DNA of 36,890 bases from Bacteroidales bacterium. Its GTDB lineage: Bacteria; Bacteroidota; Bacteroidia; Bacteroidales; Muribaculaceae. Positions 25,827-34,471 of the stretch are shown here, in pieces (position 1 is the first letter of the stretch; each line of letters begins with the position of its first letter). Under the pieces are notes generated by a model. It saw nothing but the letters and a program-made list of their open reading frames with translations, did no database searches and was not told the origin of the DNA. Location: the NCBI GenBank assembly GCA_019420545.1, contig JAHZGZ010000163.1:1-36890 (forward strand), given 5' to 3'. The position numbers and the translations under genes were made by a program.

Positions 25827-26714
25827 TCACATCGAGCCGACCACAAGCAACGACAGGCCCGCAAGCAGCACGCATAGGTCGACCAGTTTGGCCTTGACAT
25901 GGCGCTCCCTGAGGGCGATCACGCCATAGAAGAACGACACGATCACGCTCCCTCTCCTTATCATCGACACTATGGCGATCATCGAACCCGGAAGCGACAG
26001 CGCATAGAAGTAGGCGATATCGGCCGCCGTAAGAAACAGGGAGATGAACACGATCGACCACCGCCAGCGGAAAGGCGTCACCTCCTCGCCGCGCATACGG
26101 TGGCCGCGCAGTATCAGCCCTATGGTAATACCCATTATCACAAACTGATAGAAACTATACCAGGCCTGTACCTCAAGCGGCTCATAGCGTCCGAGCAGCC
26201 ATTTGTCGTAAAGGGCGCTCACAGCCCCCATGAATGCGGCTCCGATAGCCATCCATACCCATTTGCTGCCCTTGATGCTCAGCCCCTCCTTCATGCCGAT
26301 GCGGCTTATGAAGAACAGCGAGAAGAAACCCAGCGCCACACCGCCCCACTGCCACAGGTTGAGGCGCTCGGCATAGATAAGTATGGCGCCGACAAGCACC
26401 ATCACCGGCCTCGATGCATTGATAGGCCCGGCGATAGTCAGGGGCAGATGCTTGATGCTGAAATATCCCAGCAGCCACGACGACAGCACGATAAGAGCCT
26501 TGATCATGATTCTGGCATGGCCGGTGAGCGACTCCCCCAGGCCGATATACCCCTCGGCAAGCCCGGTCACGATGACCGGAGCCATCAGCAGCGAGCTGAA
26601 CAGGGTGTTGAGAAACAGCACCACCAGCACATTGTTGCCGTCGACCGACAGTTTCTTGAATATGTCATAGAACCCCAGACACAGAGCCGAGGTTACCGCA
26701 AGCAATATCCACAT
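25827..26714 (-). CDS. EamA/DMT-superfamily transporter
   Basis: 295 residues from the ATG at 26714; a TTG two codons upstream is less likely. About ten hydrophobic helices form two EamA repeats (residues about 3-138 and 150-293). Landmarks are the N-terminal LAVTSALCLGFYDIFKKLS, the ...PINASRPVMVLVGAILIYAERL end of the first half, and ALSLPGSMIAIVSMIRRGSVIVSFFYGVIALRER in the second, where the conserved short loop and Glu-Arg close the repeat. DMT carriers move metabolites or drugs; the substrate is unknown. It follows the CPA2 antiporter gene by 35 bases and may share its transcript. Confidence 0.85.
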   Translation of the reverse strand: MWILLAVTSALCLGFYDIFKKLSVDGNNVLVVLFLNTLFSSLLMAPVIVTGLAEGYIGLGESLTGHARIMIKALIVLSSWLLGYFSIKHLPLTIAGPINASRPVMVLVGAILIYAERLNLWQWGGVALGFFSLFFISRIGMKEGLSIKGSKWVWMAIGAAFMGAVSALYDKWLLGRYEPLEVQAWYSFYQFVIMGITIGLILRGHRMRGEEVTPFRWRWSIVFISLFLTAADIAYFYALSLPGSMIAIVSMIRRGSVIVSFFYGVIALRERHVKAKLVDLCVLLAGLSLLVVGSM

Positions 26715-26749
26715 ATGCAATCAGAGCATGTTGCAGTTTAAACGAACTC

Positions 26750-29032
26750 TTACTTTATTTTCTCGGCGCTGTCGGCCGGCCCGACAATCCACAGCACATC
26801 CTCGGACTCAAACTGCGTGGTGCCGTCGGGATGCATATAGGTGCCGTCGGGGCGCTGTATGGCCACCAGCAGCACCTTGTACTTGTCGCGCAGCTGCCCC
26901 GTGGCCGAGGTCTTGCCGATAAGGGGCGACGCGGGCGACAGCTGCACATTCGTCAGCTTTATATCGGCCATAGCGGGAGAGTCGGGTTCGGAGTCATCGG
27001 CCCGTTCCATCACAGGGAGCACGCTCTCGATCTGGTCGTCGGTGCCGATTATGCCGAGCGTGTCGCCGGGGAATATTCGCATGGTGCCGTTGGGCACAAG
27101 CAGCGTGTGGCCCCCCCTCTGTATACTCGCCACATTTACGCCGTAGCGCTTGCGCAGGTTGGAATCCATGAGCCTGTCGCCAACGAACGGGCACCCGTAG
27201 CCCACGGTCATAAACGCCAGATGCATGTCGCTCACCAGATTGTTGTTTTTGCCGGAGCGACGCAGCTCGCGCTCGTTGAGATTGTCGAAGAAACGCATCT
27301 CCATATGCTGGAGCCTCTTGCGCAGACGGCCGGAGAACGTGCCCAACAGCGCTATGAAGATCACGAGGCCCACTATCCAGCCCACGCGCATGGAGTGGAT
27401 GGCACTGATGGTATATATGATGAAGCCAAGCGCCAGAAGCAGGCGGAAAACGGTCATCACGATCAGCGGCACGTCAAAATGGGCGTTGGCGGCTACCAGA
27501 CGCTCGCGCTCGGTCTTGCGCGATGCCGGCATGGCCAGCGCAAGCAGGAACGGTGCCATGAGCAGCAGTGTTATCACCGAGGTGATAAACCGGCCCCAGC
27601 CCTGAGAAAAATCAAGCAGCATCGGCTCCAGATACTTCAGGCATAGGAGCATTATTGCGATAAGCACACTGCTGTACAGCAGGATACGCCATATATATCG
27701 CTTGAGCACCGACACCCACAGCACCTTGGTCTCGCTCTCGGCATTGGCGCTGACACTGTAGCGCTCTATAAGGAAGTGCAGCCGCTTAGGCAGATGACGT
27801 TCCACGAAATTATAGGCCGGATCGGCCATACGTATGAAATAGGGTGTGGTGAATGTAGTAAGCACCGACACGGCCACCACTATAGGATAGATGGTAGGAT
27901 CGAGCACTCCGAGCGACATGCCGAGCGAAGCTATGATGAAGGCGAACTCACCGATCTGTGTAAGCGAGAAGCCCGACTCCATGGCGATGCGCAGCGGCTG
28001 ACCGGTGATGAGCATGCCGAACGTGCCGAACACGATCATACCCACGATCACCGCCCCCGAAAGCAGCAGAATGGGCCAGAAATACTCTACGATGACATGC
28101 AGGTCGACCATCATGCCCACAGAGATGAAGAATACCGCGCCGAAAAGATCCTTTACCGGACTTACGACAGCCTCGATCGACTCGGCATAACTCATGCCGG
28201 CGATAATCGAACCCATGACAAACGCGCCGAGCGCAAGCGAGAAACCGCAGTATACCGAGAATACGGCCATGCCGAAGCACAGGCCGAGCGACACTATCAG
28301 CAGCGTCTCATTGTTGAGATACCGCCTGACTCCGTTGAACAGCGACGGAAGCATGTATACCCCCACGATAAACCATATTATGAGGAAAAATACCAGCTTG
28401 GCCACGCTGAACAGCAGTTCCGTGCCCTCCACGCTGTTGTTGATGGCGATCGACGACAGCACAACCATCATAAGCACGGCAAACAGGTCCTCGACGATGA
28501 GCACGGCAAACACAAGCGAGGCAAATTTCTTCTGCCGCAGTCCCAGGTCTGTAAATGCCTTGATGATGATCGTCGTCGACGACATCGACAGCATTCCTCC
28601 GAGAAACATGCTGTTCATATGCGAGAAGTGCAGCAGATGACCTATGGCAAAGCCCGTACACATCATCCCTATCACGATTATCAGCGCCGTGACCACCGCC
28701 GAGCCACCCGTATTGAGCAGTTTCTTGAAACTGAACTCCAGACCGAGCGAGAACAGAAGCACAACTATGCCAAGCTGAGCCCAGAATTCGATATTGCTCT
28801 CTGTGGTAACCGACGGCAGATAATGGAAATGCGGGCTCGCAAGGAATCCCGCAACGATATAGCCAAGCACTACAGGCTGTTTGAGCCACTTGAAAAGCAC
28901 CGTCACCACGGCGCCAAGCAACAGGATGAACGCAAGGTCTCTTACCAGGCTCTCGACCTGCACATCGCTCATCTCGCCGCCGTCGGCAGGAACTTCACCC
29001 GTCGCGGCGGCCATTATCAGACTTAATAGCAT
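26750..29032 (-). CDS. CPA2-family cation:proton antiporter (Kef-type) with C-terminal TrkA-C domains
   Basis: 760 residues. Residues about 30-420 form the Na+/H+ exchanger fold typical of KefB/KefC relatives (KWLKQPVVLGYIVAGFLASPH, LGIVVLLFSLGLEFSFKKL, SMSSTTIIIKAFTDLGL, VEDLFAVLMM). About four further membrane helices (roughly 460-600) follow. The cytoplasmic end carries two TrkA-C-like domains (about 650-700, FPGDTLGIIGTDDQIE; 705-758, FESEDVLWIVGP) that usually sense ligands. No TrkA-N nucleotide-binding domain is present. It probably exchanges K+ or Na+ for protons. It sits 47 bases after the MgtC-like gene. Confidence 0.88.
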   Translation of the reverse strand: MLLSLIMAAATGEVPADGGEMSDVQVESLVRDLAFILLLGAVVTVLFKWLKQPVVLGYIVAGFLASPHFHYLPSVTTESNIEFWAQLGIVVLLFSLGLEFSFKKLLNTGGSAVVTALIIVIGMMCTGFAIGHLLHFSHMNSMFLGGMLSMSSTTIIIKAFTDLGLRQKKFASLVFAVLIVEDLFAVLMMVVLSSIAINNSVEGTELLFSVAKLVFFLIIWFIVGVYMLPSLFNGVRRYLNNETLLIVSLGLCFGMAVFSVYCGFSLALGAFVMGSIIAGMSYAESIEAVVSPVKDLFGAVFFISVGMMVDLHVIVEYFWPILLLSGAVIVGMIVFGTFGMLITGQPLRIAMESGFSLTQIGEFAFIIASLGMSLGVLDPTIYPIVVAVSVLTTFTTPYFIRMADPAYNFVERHLPKRLHFLIERYSVSANAESETKVLWVSVLKRYIWRILLYSSVLIAIMLLCLKYLEPMLLDFSQGWGRFITSVITLLLMAPFLLALAMPASRKTERERLVAANAHFDVPLIVMTVFRLLLALGFIIYTISAIHSMRVGWIVGLVIFIALLGTFSGRLRKRLQHMEMRFFDNLNERELRRSGKNNNLVSDMHLAFMTVGYGCPFVGDRLMDSNLRKRYGVNVASIQRGGHTLLVPNGTMRIFPGDTLGIIGTDDQIESVLPVMERADDSEPDSPAMADIKLTNVQLSPASPLIGKTSATGQLRDKYKVLLVAIQRPDGTYMHPDGTTQFESEDVLWIVGPADSAEKIK

Positions 29033-29079
29033 CTGTCGTTATTGAATATTCGGTTAGATGCCGGATATATAATCCGGAT

Positions 29080-29817
29080 TTATATTGACACCTGGTTGCC
29101 GAGCGAGATGGCCACGGTGGGCTTCACATTGCGCAGTTCGGCAAACAGTTTCATATAGTCAGTGCGTTCCCTTACCAGTACCACCAGATTGAGACGCGTG
29201 ACGGGTTCTATGTAGTCATACTCCACATACACATTGCTGAGATGCACATGGTGGCGGGCAAGCACCTCGCGGTAGCCCTCGATATCCTCGGCGATAACCG
29301 ACAGTTTGAGCCGTATGATGCGCGACTCCACGCCGGAGTGCATGTAGTGCTCCCAGCGCTCCATCACCACGAGCACCACCAGTATAAGCCCCGTGGTGAT
29401 GACCGCAAGCCAGTACAGCCCCACGCCGACGGCCATGCCGATAGCAGCGATTATCCAGATGCCCGCCGCGGTGGTAAGGCCGCGCACCGACCCTTTCATC
29501 TGTATGATCGCACCCGCACCGAGAAAACCGATGCCGGTAACCACCTGCGCGGCGATACGTCCGGGGTCGCCGTTCTTCAGGCCCATGTACTCCTGCGGTA
29601 CATAGATCGACAGAATCATCGCCAGCGTGGCACCCATGGCGATAAGAGCGAATGTGCGCACGCCGGCTATCTGCCCCTTGCGTTTGCGCTCGTAGCCGAC
29701 ACAGCAGCCGAGCAGCAGGCTCAGACAGAGCTTGAACACCGACGAGGTGGTGTTCACCTCGATCGACGTAATGTCGGCCACGAAGTCCGACCACAGACAT
29801 ACGTCACAAATCATCAT
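29080..29817 (-). CDS. MgtC/SapB-family inner-membrane protein
   Basis: 245 residues. Four or five helices in the first 155 residues include both MgtC signatures, LLGCCVGYERKRKGQIAGVRTFALIAMG and DPGRIAAQVVTGIGFLGAGAII. The C-terminal 90 residues form a soluble ACT-like domain, as in full-length MgtC. MgtC proteins help cells live at low magnesium and affect the F-type ATPase in pathogens; the role of commensal homologues is unclear. The gene lies between the coiled-coil protein (60-base gap) and the antiporter (47-base gap), which fits an ion-homeostasis unit. Confidence 0.88.
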   Translation of the reverse strand: MMICDVCLWSDFVADITSIEVNTTSSVFKLCLSLLLGCCVGYERKRKGQIAGVRTFALIAMGATLAMILSIYVPQEYMGLKNGDPGRIAAQVVTGIGFLGAGAIIQMKGSVRGLTTAAGIWIIAAIGMAVGVGLYWLAVITTGLILVVLVVMERWEHYMHSGVESRIIRLKLSVIAEDIEGYREVLARHHVHLSNVYVEYDYIEPVTRLNLVVLVRERTDYMKLFAELRNVKPTVAISLGNQVSI

Positions 29818-29877
29818 ACCGTTTTGACTGTCGATTAGAGTATGTTTACTCTTAGATTTCCCGTACCGTAGGCACGC

Positions 29878-30822
29878 TTATTTCTTCATCGTGAACTTGC
29901 GCGATGCCAGACGGTAGTTGTCAGCAAACAGTTCCACGAGATAGTCGCCGGGGGTAAGAGCCATGTTTACGTCCCAGTAAATTCTGATGCCGGAAATCTC
30001 TTCACCGGCATATTCGATGGTCTTGCGGGCCGTGCACTGGAGCGACGCGCCCTCAAACGAGAAGCGGCCGCCTGCGCCGAGCAGAGTGCCCTCGGGCGAC
30101 GTGATGCGCAGATATATTGTCTTTTCGCCCACCGGGGTCGAGTTGTTCTGAGGGATGGTGAAAGTCACCTCAAGCTGCTTGGCCTTGGTGATGTTCTTCT
30201 CAACCTTGCCGTTCTTTTTCAGACCGATGAGCTGCACGCCGGTCACATTGAGCTTCTCGGCGAGCACCATGCGCTCCGACAGGGCCTCCACGCGCTTGGT
30301 CTGCGACTCAACGCGGCTGCTCAGCTGCTGGTTGCGCTGCTTGATTTCAGTGTTTTCCTCGCGCAGGGCGGCATTCTCCTTGCCCAGCGAGTCGATCTGA
30401 GCCACATAGTGGCGGAGGATGTTCTTCAGAGTGCCGATCTCGTCCTGAAGCTGCTTGATGCGCTTCGAGCTCTTCTGCTTCTCGCTGTTAAGTTCCTGGA
30501 GCAGTTTCTCCACCTTCGACTTGGCGGCGGCATACTTAGTCACCAGCGAGTCGTTGGCGAGCAGCTGCGACTGGTTCTCATACTGCGCATACTGCGCGTC
30601 GAGCACCTGATATTCATTGGCCAGCGACAGTTGCTCGTTGGTCAGCTGCAACTGTTCGTTGGCAAGTTTCATAGCCTCGTTCTCGCGATGCATTTTCGTT
30701 GTGGTCATGACCATAGCCGCAATCACTCCGATAAGGAGCAGCGCAATCACCACGATAACAATCATTGTCGTCTTCGACTTCTTCGCCGAAGCTCTGTTGT
30801 AATCCTCAAATTTCTCGTCCAT
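29878..30822 (-). CDS. Membrane-anchored coiled-coil protein of unknown function
   Basis: 314 residues. A short basic N-terminus is followed by one membrane helix (about 19-41, MIVIVVIALLLIGVIAAMV), then a long coiled coil (about 45-195) rich in Glu, Gln, Leu and Asn with repeats such as NEQLQLTNEQLSLANE. The C-terminal part (about 200-314) is a beta-rich domain (EVTFTIPQNNSTPVGEKTIYLRI, GDYLVELFADNYRLASRKF). This layout suggests a spacer that holds a small periplasmic domain away from the membrane. I recognise the type from Bacteroidales genomes but know no function. It has its own consensus promoter at 30931-30961. Confidence 0.75.
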   Translation of the reverse strand: MDEKFEDYNRASAKKSKTTMIVIVVIALLLIGVIAAMVMTTTKMHRENEAMKLANEQLQLTNEQLSLANEYQVLDAQYAQYENQSQLLANDSLVTKYAAAKSKVEKLLQELNSEKQKSSKRIKQLQDEIGTLKNILRHYVAQIDSLGKENAALREENTEIKQRNQQLSSRVESQTKRVEALSERMVLAEKLNVTGVQLIGLKKNGKVEKNITKAKQLEVTFTIPQNNSTPVGEKTIYLRITSPEGTLLGAGGRFSFEGASLQCTARKTIEYAGEEISGIRIYWDVNMALTPGDYLVELFADNYRLASRKFTMKK

Positions 30823-30930
30823 GACTTATTATTGGGCCGTAATAGAATTAGAACTCCATCCTTTAACCGCAGACTCCTGCACAACACTCGCTCTGCTGCG
30901 GGCTTTTGCACATATGCCTCCGGATTTCAG

Positions 30931-30961
30931 CAAAGTTACAAACTTTCTTCCATAACCCAAA
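30931..30961 (-). promoter_or_regulatory. Promoter of the coiled-coil protein gene
   Basis: The minus strand reads TTTG (30961-30958), 19 bases, then TAACTTTG (30938-30931), an exact consensus. The leader is about 100 nt. It may drive the following MgtC, antiporter and EamA genes as well, since no clear terminator separates them. Confidence 0.78.
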
Positions 30962-30984
30962 ATTCCGTTGGCCGCCTTACCTGC

Positions 30985-31011
30985 TTTGGGCCGTGCAGGC
31001 GCGTCAGCGCG
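30985..31011 (+). repeat. Dispersed 27-bp element, copy 1
   Basis: Begins TTTGGGCCGTGC and ends GCGCGTCAGCGCG, with a CGCG-TCAG-CGCG hairpin. A second copy at 36581-36607 in the same orientation matches 24 of 27 bases. Both lie between genes. A perfect 20-bp palindrome follows at 31042-31061. Confidence 0.55.
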
Positions 31012-31041
31012 CCACATGCGCCTGCGGTCCGCCGTCCTGTT

Positions 31042-31061
31042 CATCGGCGAGCTCGCCGATG
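31042..31061. repeat. Perfect 20-bp palindrome
   Basis: CATCGGCGAGCTCGCCGATG is its own reverse complement. It lies in the 331-bp gap between the coiled-coil gene and tsf. Thirteen bases of it recur at 13305-13317, which suggests a dispersed element rather than a local operator. Confidence 0.6.
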
Positions 31062-31082
31062 CCCCACTCCCTTGCTCCGAAA

Positions 31083-31125
31083 AAGTTGCCGGGCCGCAAT
31101 GTGCGATGCACGCTGCGGCCCGGCT
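31083..31125 (-). terminator. Terminator of the ribosomal operon (after tsf)
   Basis: GCCGGGCCGCA (31089-31099) pairs perfectly with TGCGGCCCGGC (31115-31125), an 11-bp stem followed on the minus strand by AACTTTTTC. It lies 28 bases beyond the tsf stop. Confidence 0.88.
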
Positions 31126-31153
31126 ATAAATAATTGTTATGACTATCGGGGGA

Positions 31154-32146
31154 TTAGTCGGCGTTGAGGTTGACGCGCTTGAAAGCTACGGCAACGAGGC
31201 CCTTCTGGCTCTGCTCGAGGAACTGACCTACCGACAGCTTGCTGTCCTGTACGTACTCCTGCTCCATGAGGCAGCTTTCCTTGAAGAACTTGTTGAGACG
31301 GCCGTTGGCGATATTCTGGATCATTGCCTCGGGGAGGTTTGCAGCCTTTGCCTCGGCGGTCTCCTTCATGATCTGACGGGCTTTTACGGCATCGTCCTCG
31401 GTGATCCACCCCTTGGTGATGTTCGACTCGATGTGATCCTCCGAATCGAAGTGGTTGGGGTTGAGACCGGCCTTCTTCAGAGCGGCTTCCACAGCCTTCT
31501 TGATCTGCTCCTGCTTGGTCTTCTCAACAGCCACTGCGATCTCCTGATCGATGGTAGCCTGGGGAACATCCTCGCGGCTTACGGCAACGGGGTTCATCGA
31601 AGCGATCTGCATGCAGATCTCGCGGCCGATCTGGGCGTCGACATCGGGAAGGTTGAAGCCTACGATAGCGGCGAGCTTGTTGTTGAAGTGGTTGTAGGCG
31701 GCGGTGGTGGGAGCCTCTACTACTTCGTAAGCGCCGATCTCGGTCTTCTCGCCGGTCTTGCCTGACTCCTCGGTAACGAGGTCGGCAACGGTGGTACCGT
31801 CAACGGTAACAGCCTTGAGCTCGTCTACGGTCTTGCAGCGGTTGGCCACTGCGAGATCGAGAAGCTTCTTGGCAAGGTTTACGAAGCCTTCGTTCTTTGC
31901 TACGAAGTCAGTCTCGCAGTTGAGGGCGAGGATAGCGGCGAAGTTGCCTTCGTTCTTCGAGAGAACGCAACCCTCGGCGGCCTGGCGGTCTTCGCGCTTG
32001 GCGGCAACTGCCTGACCCTTCTTGCGGAGGATCTCTACGGCTGCGTCCATGTCGCCGTTGGCTTCGGCGAGAGCTTTCTTGCAGTCCATCAGGCCGGCGC
32101 TTGTAAGGTGGCGCAGCTTGGTGATTTCTGCCATTGTAACTGCCAT
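31154..32146 (-). CDS. tsf: Translation elongation factor Ts
   Basis: 330 residues. EF-Ts is the nucleotide-exchange factor that recycles EF-Tu. It has the N-terminal UBA-like domain (ITKLRHLTSAGLMDCKKALAEANGDMDAAVEILRKKG) and the conserved core TDFVAKNEGF that contacts EF-Tu. The length is larger than the E. coli protein but normal for Bacteroidetes. Both M1 and M5 (MAEITKL) are possible starts. It is the last gene of rplM-rpsI-rpsB-tsf, 51 bases after rpsB. Confidence 0.96.
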   Translation of the reverse strand: MAVTMAEITKLRHLTSAGLMDCKKALAEANGDMDAAVEILRKKGQAVAAKREDRQAAEGCVLSKNEGNFAAILALNCETDFVAKNEGFVNLAKKLLDLAVANRCKTVDELKAVTVDGTTVADLVTEESGKTGEKTEIGAYEVVEAPTTAAYNHFNNKLAAIVGFNLPDVDAQIGREICMQIASMNPVAVSREDVPQATIDQEIAVAVEKTKQEQIKKAVEAALKKAGLNPNHFDSEDHIESNITKGWITEDDAVKARQIMKETAEAKAANLPEAMIQNIANGRLNKFFKESCLMEQEYVQDSKLSVGQFLEQSQKGLVAVAFKRVNLNAD

Positions 32147-32197
32147 ATTCTTTAAGATTTTAGCGGTTCGTAAATAATTTTCGGGGTGGAGGGGCTA

Positions 32198-33037
32198 TTA
32201 AGCCTCTGCCTCGGGAGCGGCCTCTTCAACCTCTGCCTTTACCTCAACTTCGGCGGGAGCCTCTTCCTCGTTGCGACGGGCAACACGGCGACGGCCACGG
32301 GGAGCCTGTGCGGGAGCCTCTTCGTCGGCGGGGGCGTCGGCCTTCTCGGCCTTGCGCTCCTCCAGACCCTCGGCCATGGCTGCTACTACAGAGTCGAGGA
32401 TAAGCTCGATCGACTTTGAAGCGTCGTCGTTGGCGGGGATCACGAAGTCAACGTTGTTGGGGTTGGAGTTGGTGTCGACCATAGCGAACACGGGGATACC
32501 CAGACGGTTGGCCTCGGCTACGGCGATGTGCTCCTTGAGCACGTCGACTACGAAGAGGGCCGAGGGAAGACGGTTGAGGTCGGCGATAGAGCCGAGAGTC
32601 TTCTCAAGCTTGGCGCGCTGACGGCTGATCTGGAGCTTCTCGCGCTTCGACAGGTTGTCGAATGTACCGTCCTTCGACATCTTGTCGATGTTGGCCATCT
32701 TCTTTACGGCCTTGCGGATGGTGGGGAAGTTGGTCAGCATGCCGCCGGGCCAGCGCTCGATTACGTAGGGCATGTTGATCTGCGATGCCTTGTCGGCGAT
32801 CACTTGTTTGGCCTGCTTTTTGGTGGCTACGAAGAGTACCTTCTTGCCAGCCTTTGCTATGCTCTTGAGAGCAGCCGATGCTTCTTCGAGCTTGGCGGCT
32901 GTCTTGTAGAGATCGATGATGTGGATACCGTTGCGCTCCATGAAGATGTAGGGGGCCATGGCCGGATTCCATTTACGCTTGAGGTGGCCGAAGTGGCAAC
33001 CTGCTTCAAGGAGCTGTTCAAATGTAGGTGTTGACAT
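32198..33037 (-). CDS. rpsB: 30S ribosomal protein S2
   Basis: 279 residues. S2 marks are clear: LLEAGCHFGHLKRKWNPAMAPYIFMERNGIHIIDL at the N-terminus, RWPGGMLTNF, and VFAMVDTNSNPNNVDFVIPANDDA. The last 50 residues are a Bacteroidetes-type extension very rich in Ala, Glu and Pro with a short Arg-rich patch (PRGRRRVARRNE). The gene is separated from rpsI by 162 bases that may hold a regulatory leader. Confidence 0.97.
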   Translation of the reverse strand: MSTPTFEQLLEAGCHFGHLKRKWNPAMAPYIFMERNGIHIIDLYKTAAKLEEASAALKSIAKAGKKVLFVATKKQAKQVIADKASQINMPYVIERWPGGMLTNFPTIRKAVKKMANIDKMSKDGTFDNLSKREKLQISRQRAKLEKTLGSIADLNRLPSALFVVDVLKEHIAVAEANRLGIPVFAMVDTNSNPNNVDFVIPANDDASKSIELILDSVVAAMAEGLEERKAEKADAPADEEAPAQAPRGRRRVARRNEEEAPAEVEVKAEVEEAAPEAEA

Positions 33038-33199
33038 TTGTGTTGTTGGATGTTGTTTACGTTCTGTTAATTTTACAACCTCGGGGTAGGGAACGTGTCC
33101 ATCGCCGCGGTTTAGATGCTAAACACTGTTGAGGAGGGAGATAATGGGTTTATGCGGATATTTCCTCAGGCGGTGAAGGCCGCCGAAAGGGAATATACA
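33038..33199 (-). promoter_or_regulatory. Untranslated region before rpsB, candidate S2 leader
   Basis: A 162-base gap inside an otherwise tight operon. On the minus strand it contains GTTTAG-CAT-CTAAAC (33124-33110), a perfect 6-bp hairpin, a second hairpin GGCGG/CCGCC just after the rpsI stop, and a G+C-rich segment around 33085-33105. No TAnnTTTG box is present, so it is probably transcribed from the rplM promoter. In E. coli, S2 represses rpsB-tsf through the rpsB leader; a similar role here is inferred. Confidence 0.4.
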
Positions 33200-33586
33200 T
33201 TAACGCTTGGAGAACTGGAAACGCTTGCGTGCCTTGGGCTGACCGGGCTTCTTACGCTCTACAGCGCGCGGGTCGCGGGTCATGAAGCCTTCTGCACGGA
33301 GTGCGGGCTTGTCCTCGGGGTTTACCTTTACGAGGGCGCGGGCGATTGCCAGACGAAGGGCCTCGGCCTGGCCTTTGTAGCCGCCGCCGTCGAGGTTTAC
33401 CTTGATGTCATATTTGCCTTCTGCGTCGAGGGTAGCCAGAGGCTGCTTTACGATATACTGAAGTATAGACGAGGGGAAATATACTTCGAGGGGACGCTTG
33501 TTGATGGTGATGGTGCCATTGCCCTCGCCCATGATCACGCGGGCGATAGCGGCCTTGCGACGGCCTACTGCATTAACCTTTTCCAT
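33200..33586 (-). CDS. rpsI: 30S ribosomal protein S9
   Basis: 128 residues. It has the S9 start VNAVGRRKAAIARVIM, the central VNLDGGGYKGQAEALRLAIARAL and the invariant C-terminus ending FQFSKR, whose last arginine reaches the P-site tRNA. It follows rplM with only a 5-base gap, the near-universal L13-S9 pairing. Confidence 0.98.
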   Translation of the reverse strand: MEKVNAVGRRKAAIARVIMGEGNGTITINKRPLEVYFPSSILQYIVKQPLATLDAEGKYDIKVNLDGGGYKGQAEALRLAIARALVKVNPEDKPALRAEGFMTRDPRAVERKKPGQPKARKRFQFSKR

Positions 33587-33591
33587 ACTTC

Positions 33592-34071
33592 TTATTTAAT
33601 GGTGTTGATGTCGATTACTTTGGGGTTCTGAGCTTCGTGGGGATGTGCCGGACCATTGTATACGTGCATGTTCTCGATGATCTGACGGCCCAGACGGTTC
33701 TTGGGAAGCATACCCTTTACCACCTTGATGAAAAGGGGATTGTAGCCGGGCTTGATGTGCTTGTTGAACGACTTCTTCTGGAGAAGCTCGGGGGTCGACA
33801 CGCGCTGGCCGCCGGGATAGCCGGTGTAGCGGAGATATTCGCGGTCGGTCCACTTGTTGCCGGTGAGACGAACCTTGTCGGCGTTGATGATGATTACATT
33901 GTCACCACACTCTACGAAGGGAGAGTAGGTGGGCTTGTTCTTGCCGCGAAGTATCATAGCGACAACTGAGCAAAGACGGCCGAGTACCTGATCGGTGGCG
34001 TCGATTACCACCCATTCGCGGTTGCACTGCTGCTCGTTGGGGGTTAATGTCTTGTAGCTTAAAGTATCCAC
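33592..34071 (-). CDS. rplM: 50S ribosomal protein L13
   Basis: 159 residues, slightly longer than in E. coli. The conserved parts are WVVIDATDQVLGRLCSVVAMILRGK, GDNVIIINADKVRLTGNKWTDREYLRYTGYPGG and KGMLPKNRLGRQIIENMHVYNGPAHPHEAQNP. It is first in the rplM-rpsI-rpsB-tsf operon, driven by a consensus promoter at 34180-34210 with about 100 nt of leader. L13 controls its own operon through the leader in E. coli; the same could hold here but is not shown by sequence. Confidence 0.98.
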   Translation of the reverse strand: MDTLSYKTLTPNEQQCNREWVVIDATDQVLGRLCSVVAMILRGKNKPTYSPFVECGDNVIIINADKVRLTGNKWTDREYLRYTGYPGGQRVSTPELLQKKSFNKHIKPGYNPLFIKVVKGMLPKNRLGRQIIENMHVYNGPAHPHEAQNPKVIDINTIK

Positions 34072-34179
34072 GTTAAATCTTTAATTAATAGATGATTAAT
34101 CTGATTTGCCGTTGAGTCGCGTTCGGCCAAAAACACTTCTCCGTGCAAATCAATGCATTAATTGGACATAATCGGTGTG

Positions 34180-34210
34180 CAAAGGTACGACTTTTTAATC
34201 ACCCAGCAAA
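34180..34210 (-). promoter_or_regulatory. Promoter of the rplM-rpsI-rpsB-tsf operon
   Basis: The minus strand reads TTTG (34210-34207), 19 bases, then TACCTTTG (34187-34180), matching the consensus exactly. The start site is expected near 34174. Confidence 0.82.
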
Positions 34211-34286
34211 ACAATTTTAATCATTTTTAACCCTTACTCTCTCACCACCCCTCCCCATGATTCTTCCTTTTCACCAACCGTGCCTG

Positions 34287-34311
34287 GGAGGGCGGCGCTT
34301 TAGCCCGCCGC
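34287..34311 (+). repeat. REP-like hairpin with GGAG head
   Basis: GGAG is followed at once by a hairpin GGCGG.GC-TTTA-GC-CCGCC (stem of seven pairs with one bulge). It lies in the 400-bp divergent gap 34072-34471 between rplM and the isomerase gene. The rest of the gap holds only the two promoters. The head-plus-hairpin layout matches the other repeats near 35.1, 36.0 and 36.6 kb, though the stem sequence differs. Confidence 0.4.
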
Positions 34312-34441
34312 GCCAGTCCTGCTCCTCGCGAAAATCTCCATCCCGTAAACCCTCGCCTTTCGCGCGCGTTACTATAATATATAATATCAGAACCAGGCGC
34401 GTTTTTTCACCCCGGCTTGCCCGTTTCTCATTTATATTATC

Positions 34442-34449
34442 TAAATTTG
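34442..34449 (+). promoter_or_regulatory. -7 box for the sugar-phosphate isomerase gene
   Basis: TAAATTTG matches TAnnTTTG, 22 bases before the ATG at 34472. A CTTG at 34416-34419 (22-base spacing) may be the -33 element. Confidence 0.6.
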
Positions 34450-34471
34450 CATTGATTAACATAAATACACT

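Noticed and set aside
27776..29026. 416-codon plus-strand open frame opposite the antiporter
   Set aside because: Its translation is extremely rich in His, Arg and Glu with no fold features, as expected for the antisense of membrane-helix codons.
29837..29852. Perfect hairpin AGAGTA-TGTT-TACTCT between the coiled-coil and MgtC genes
   Set aside because: A short A/T-rich stem without a T run; too weak to call a terminator.
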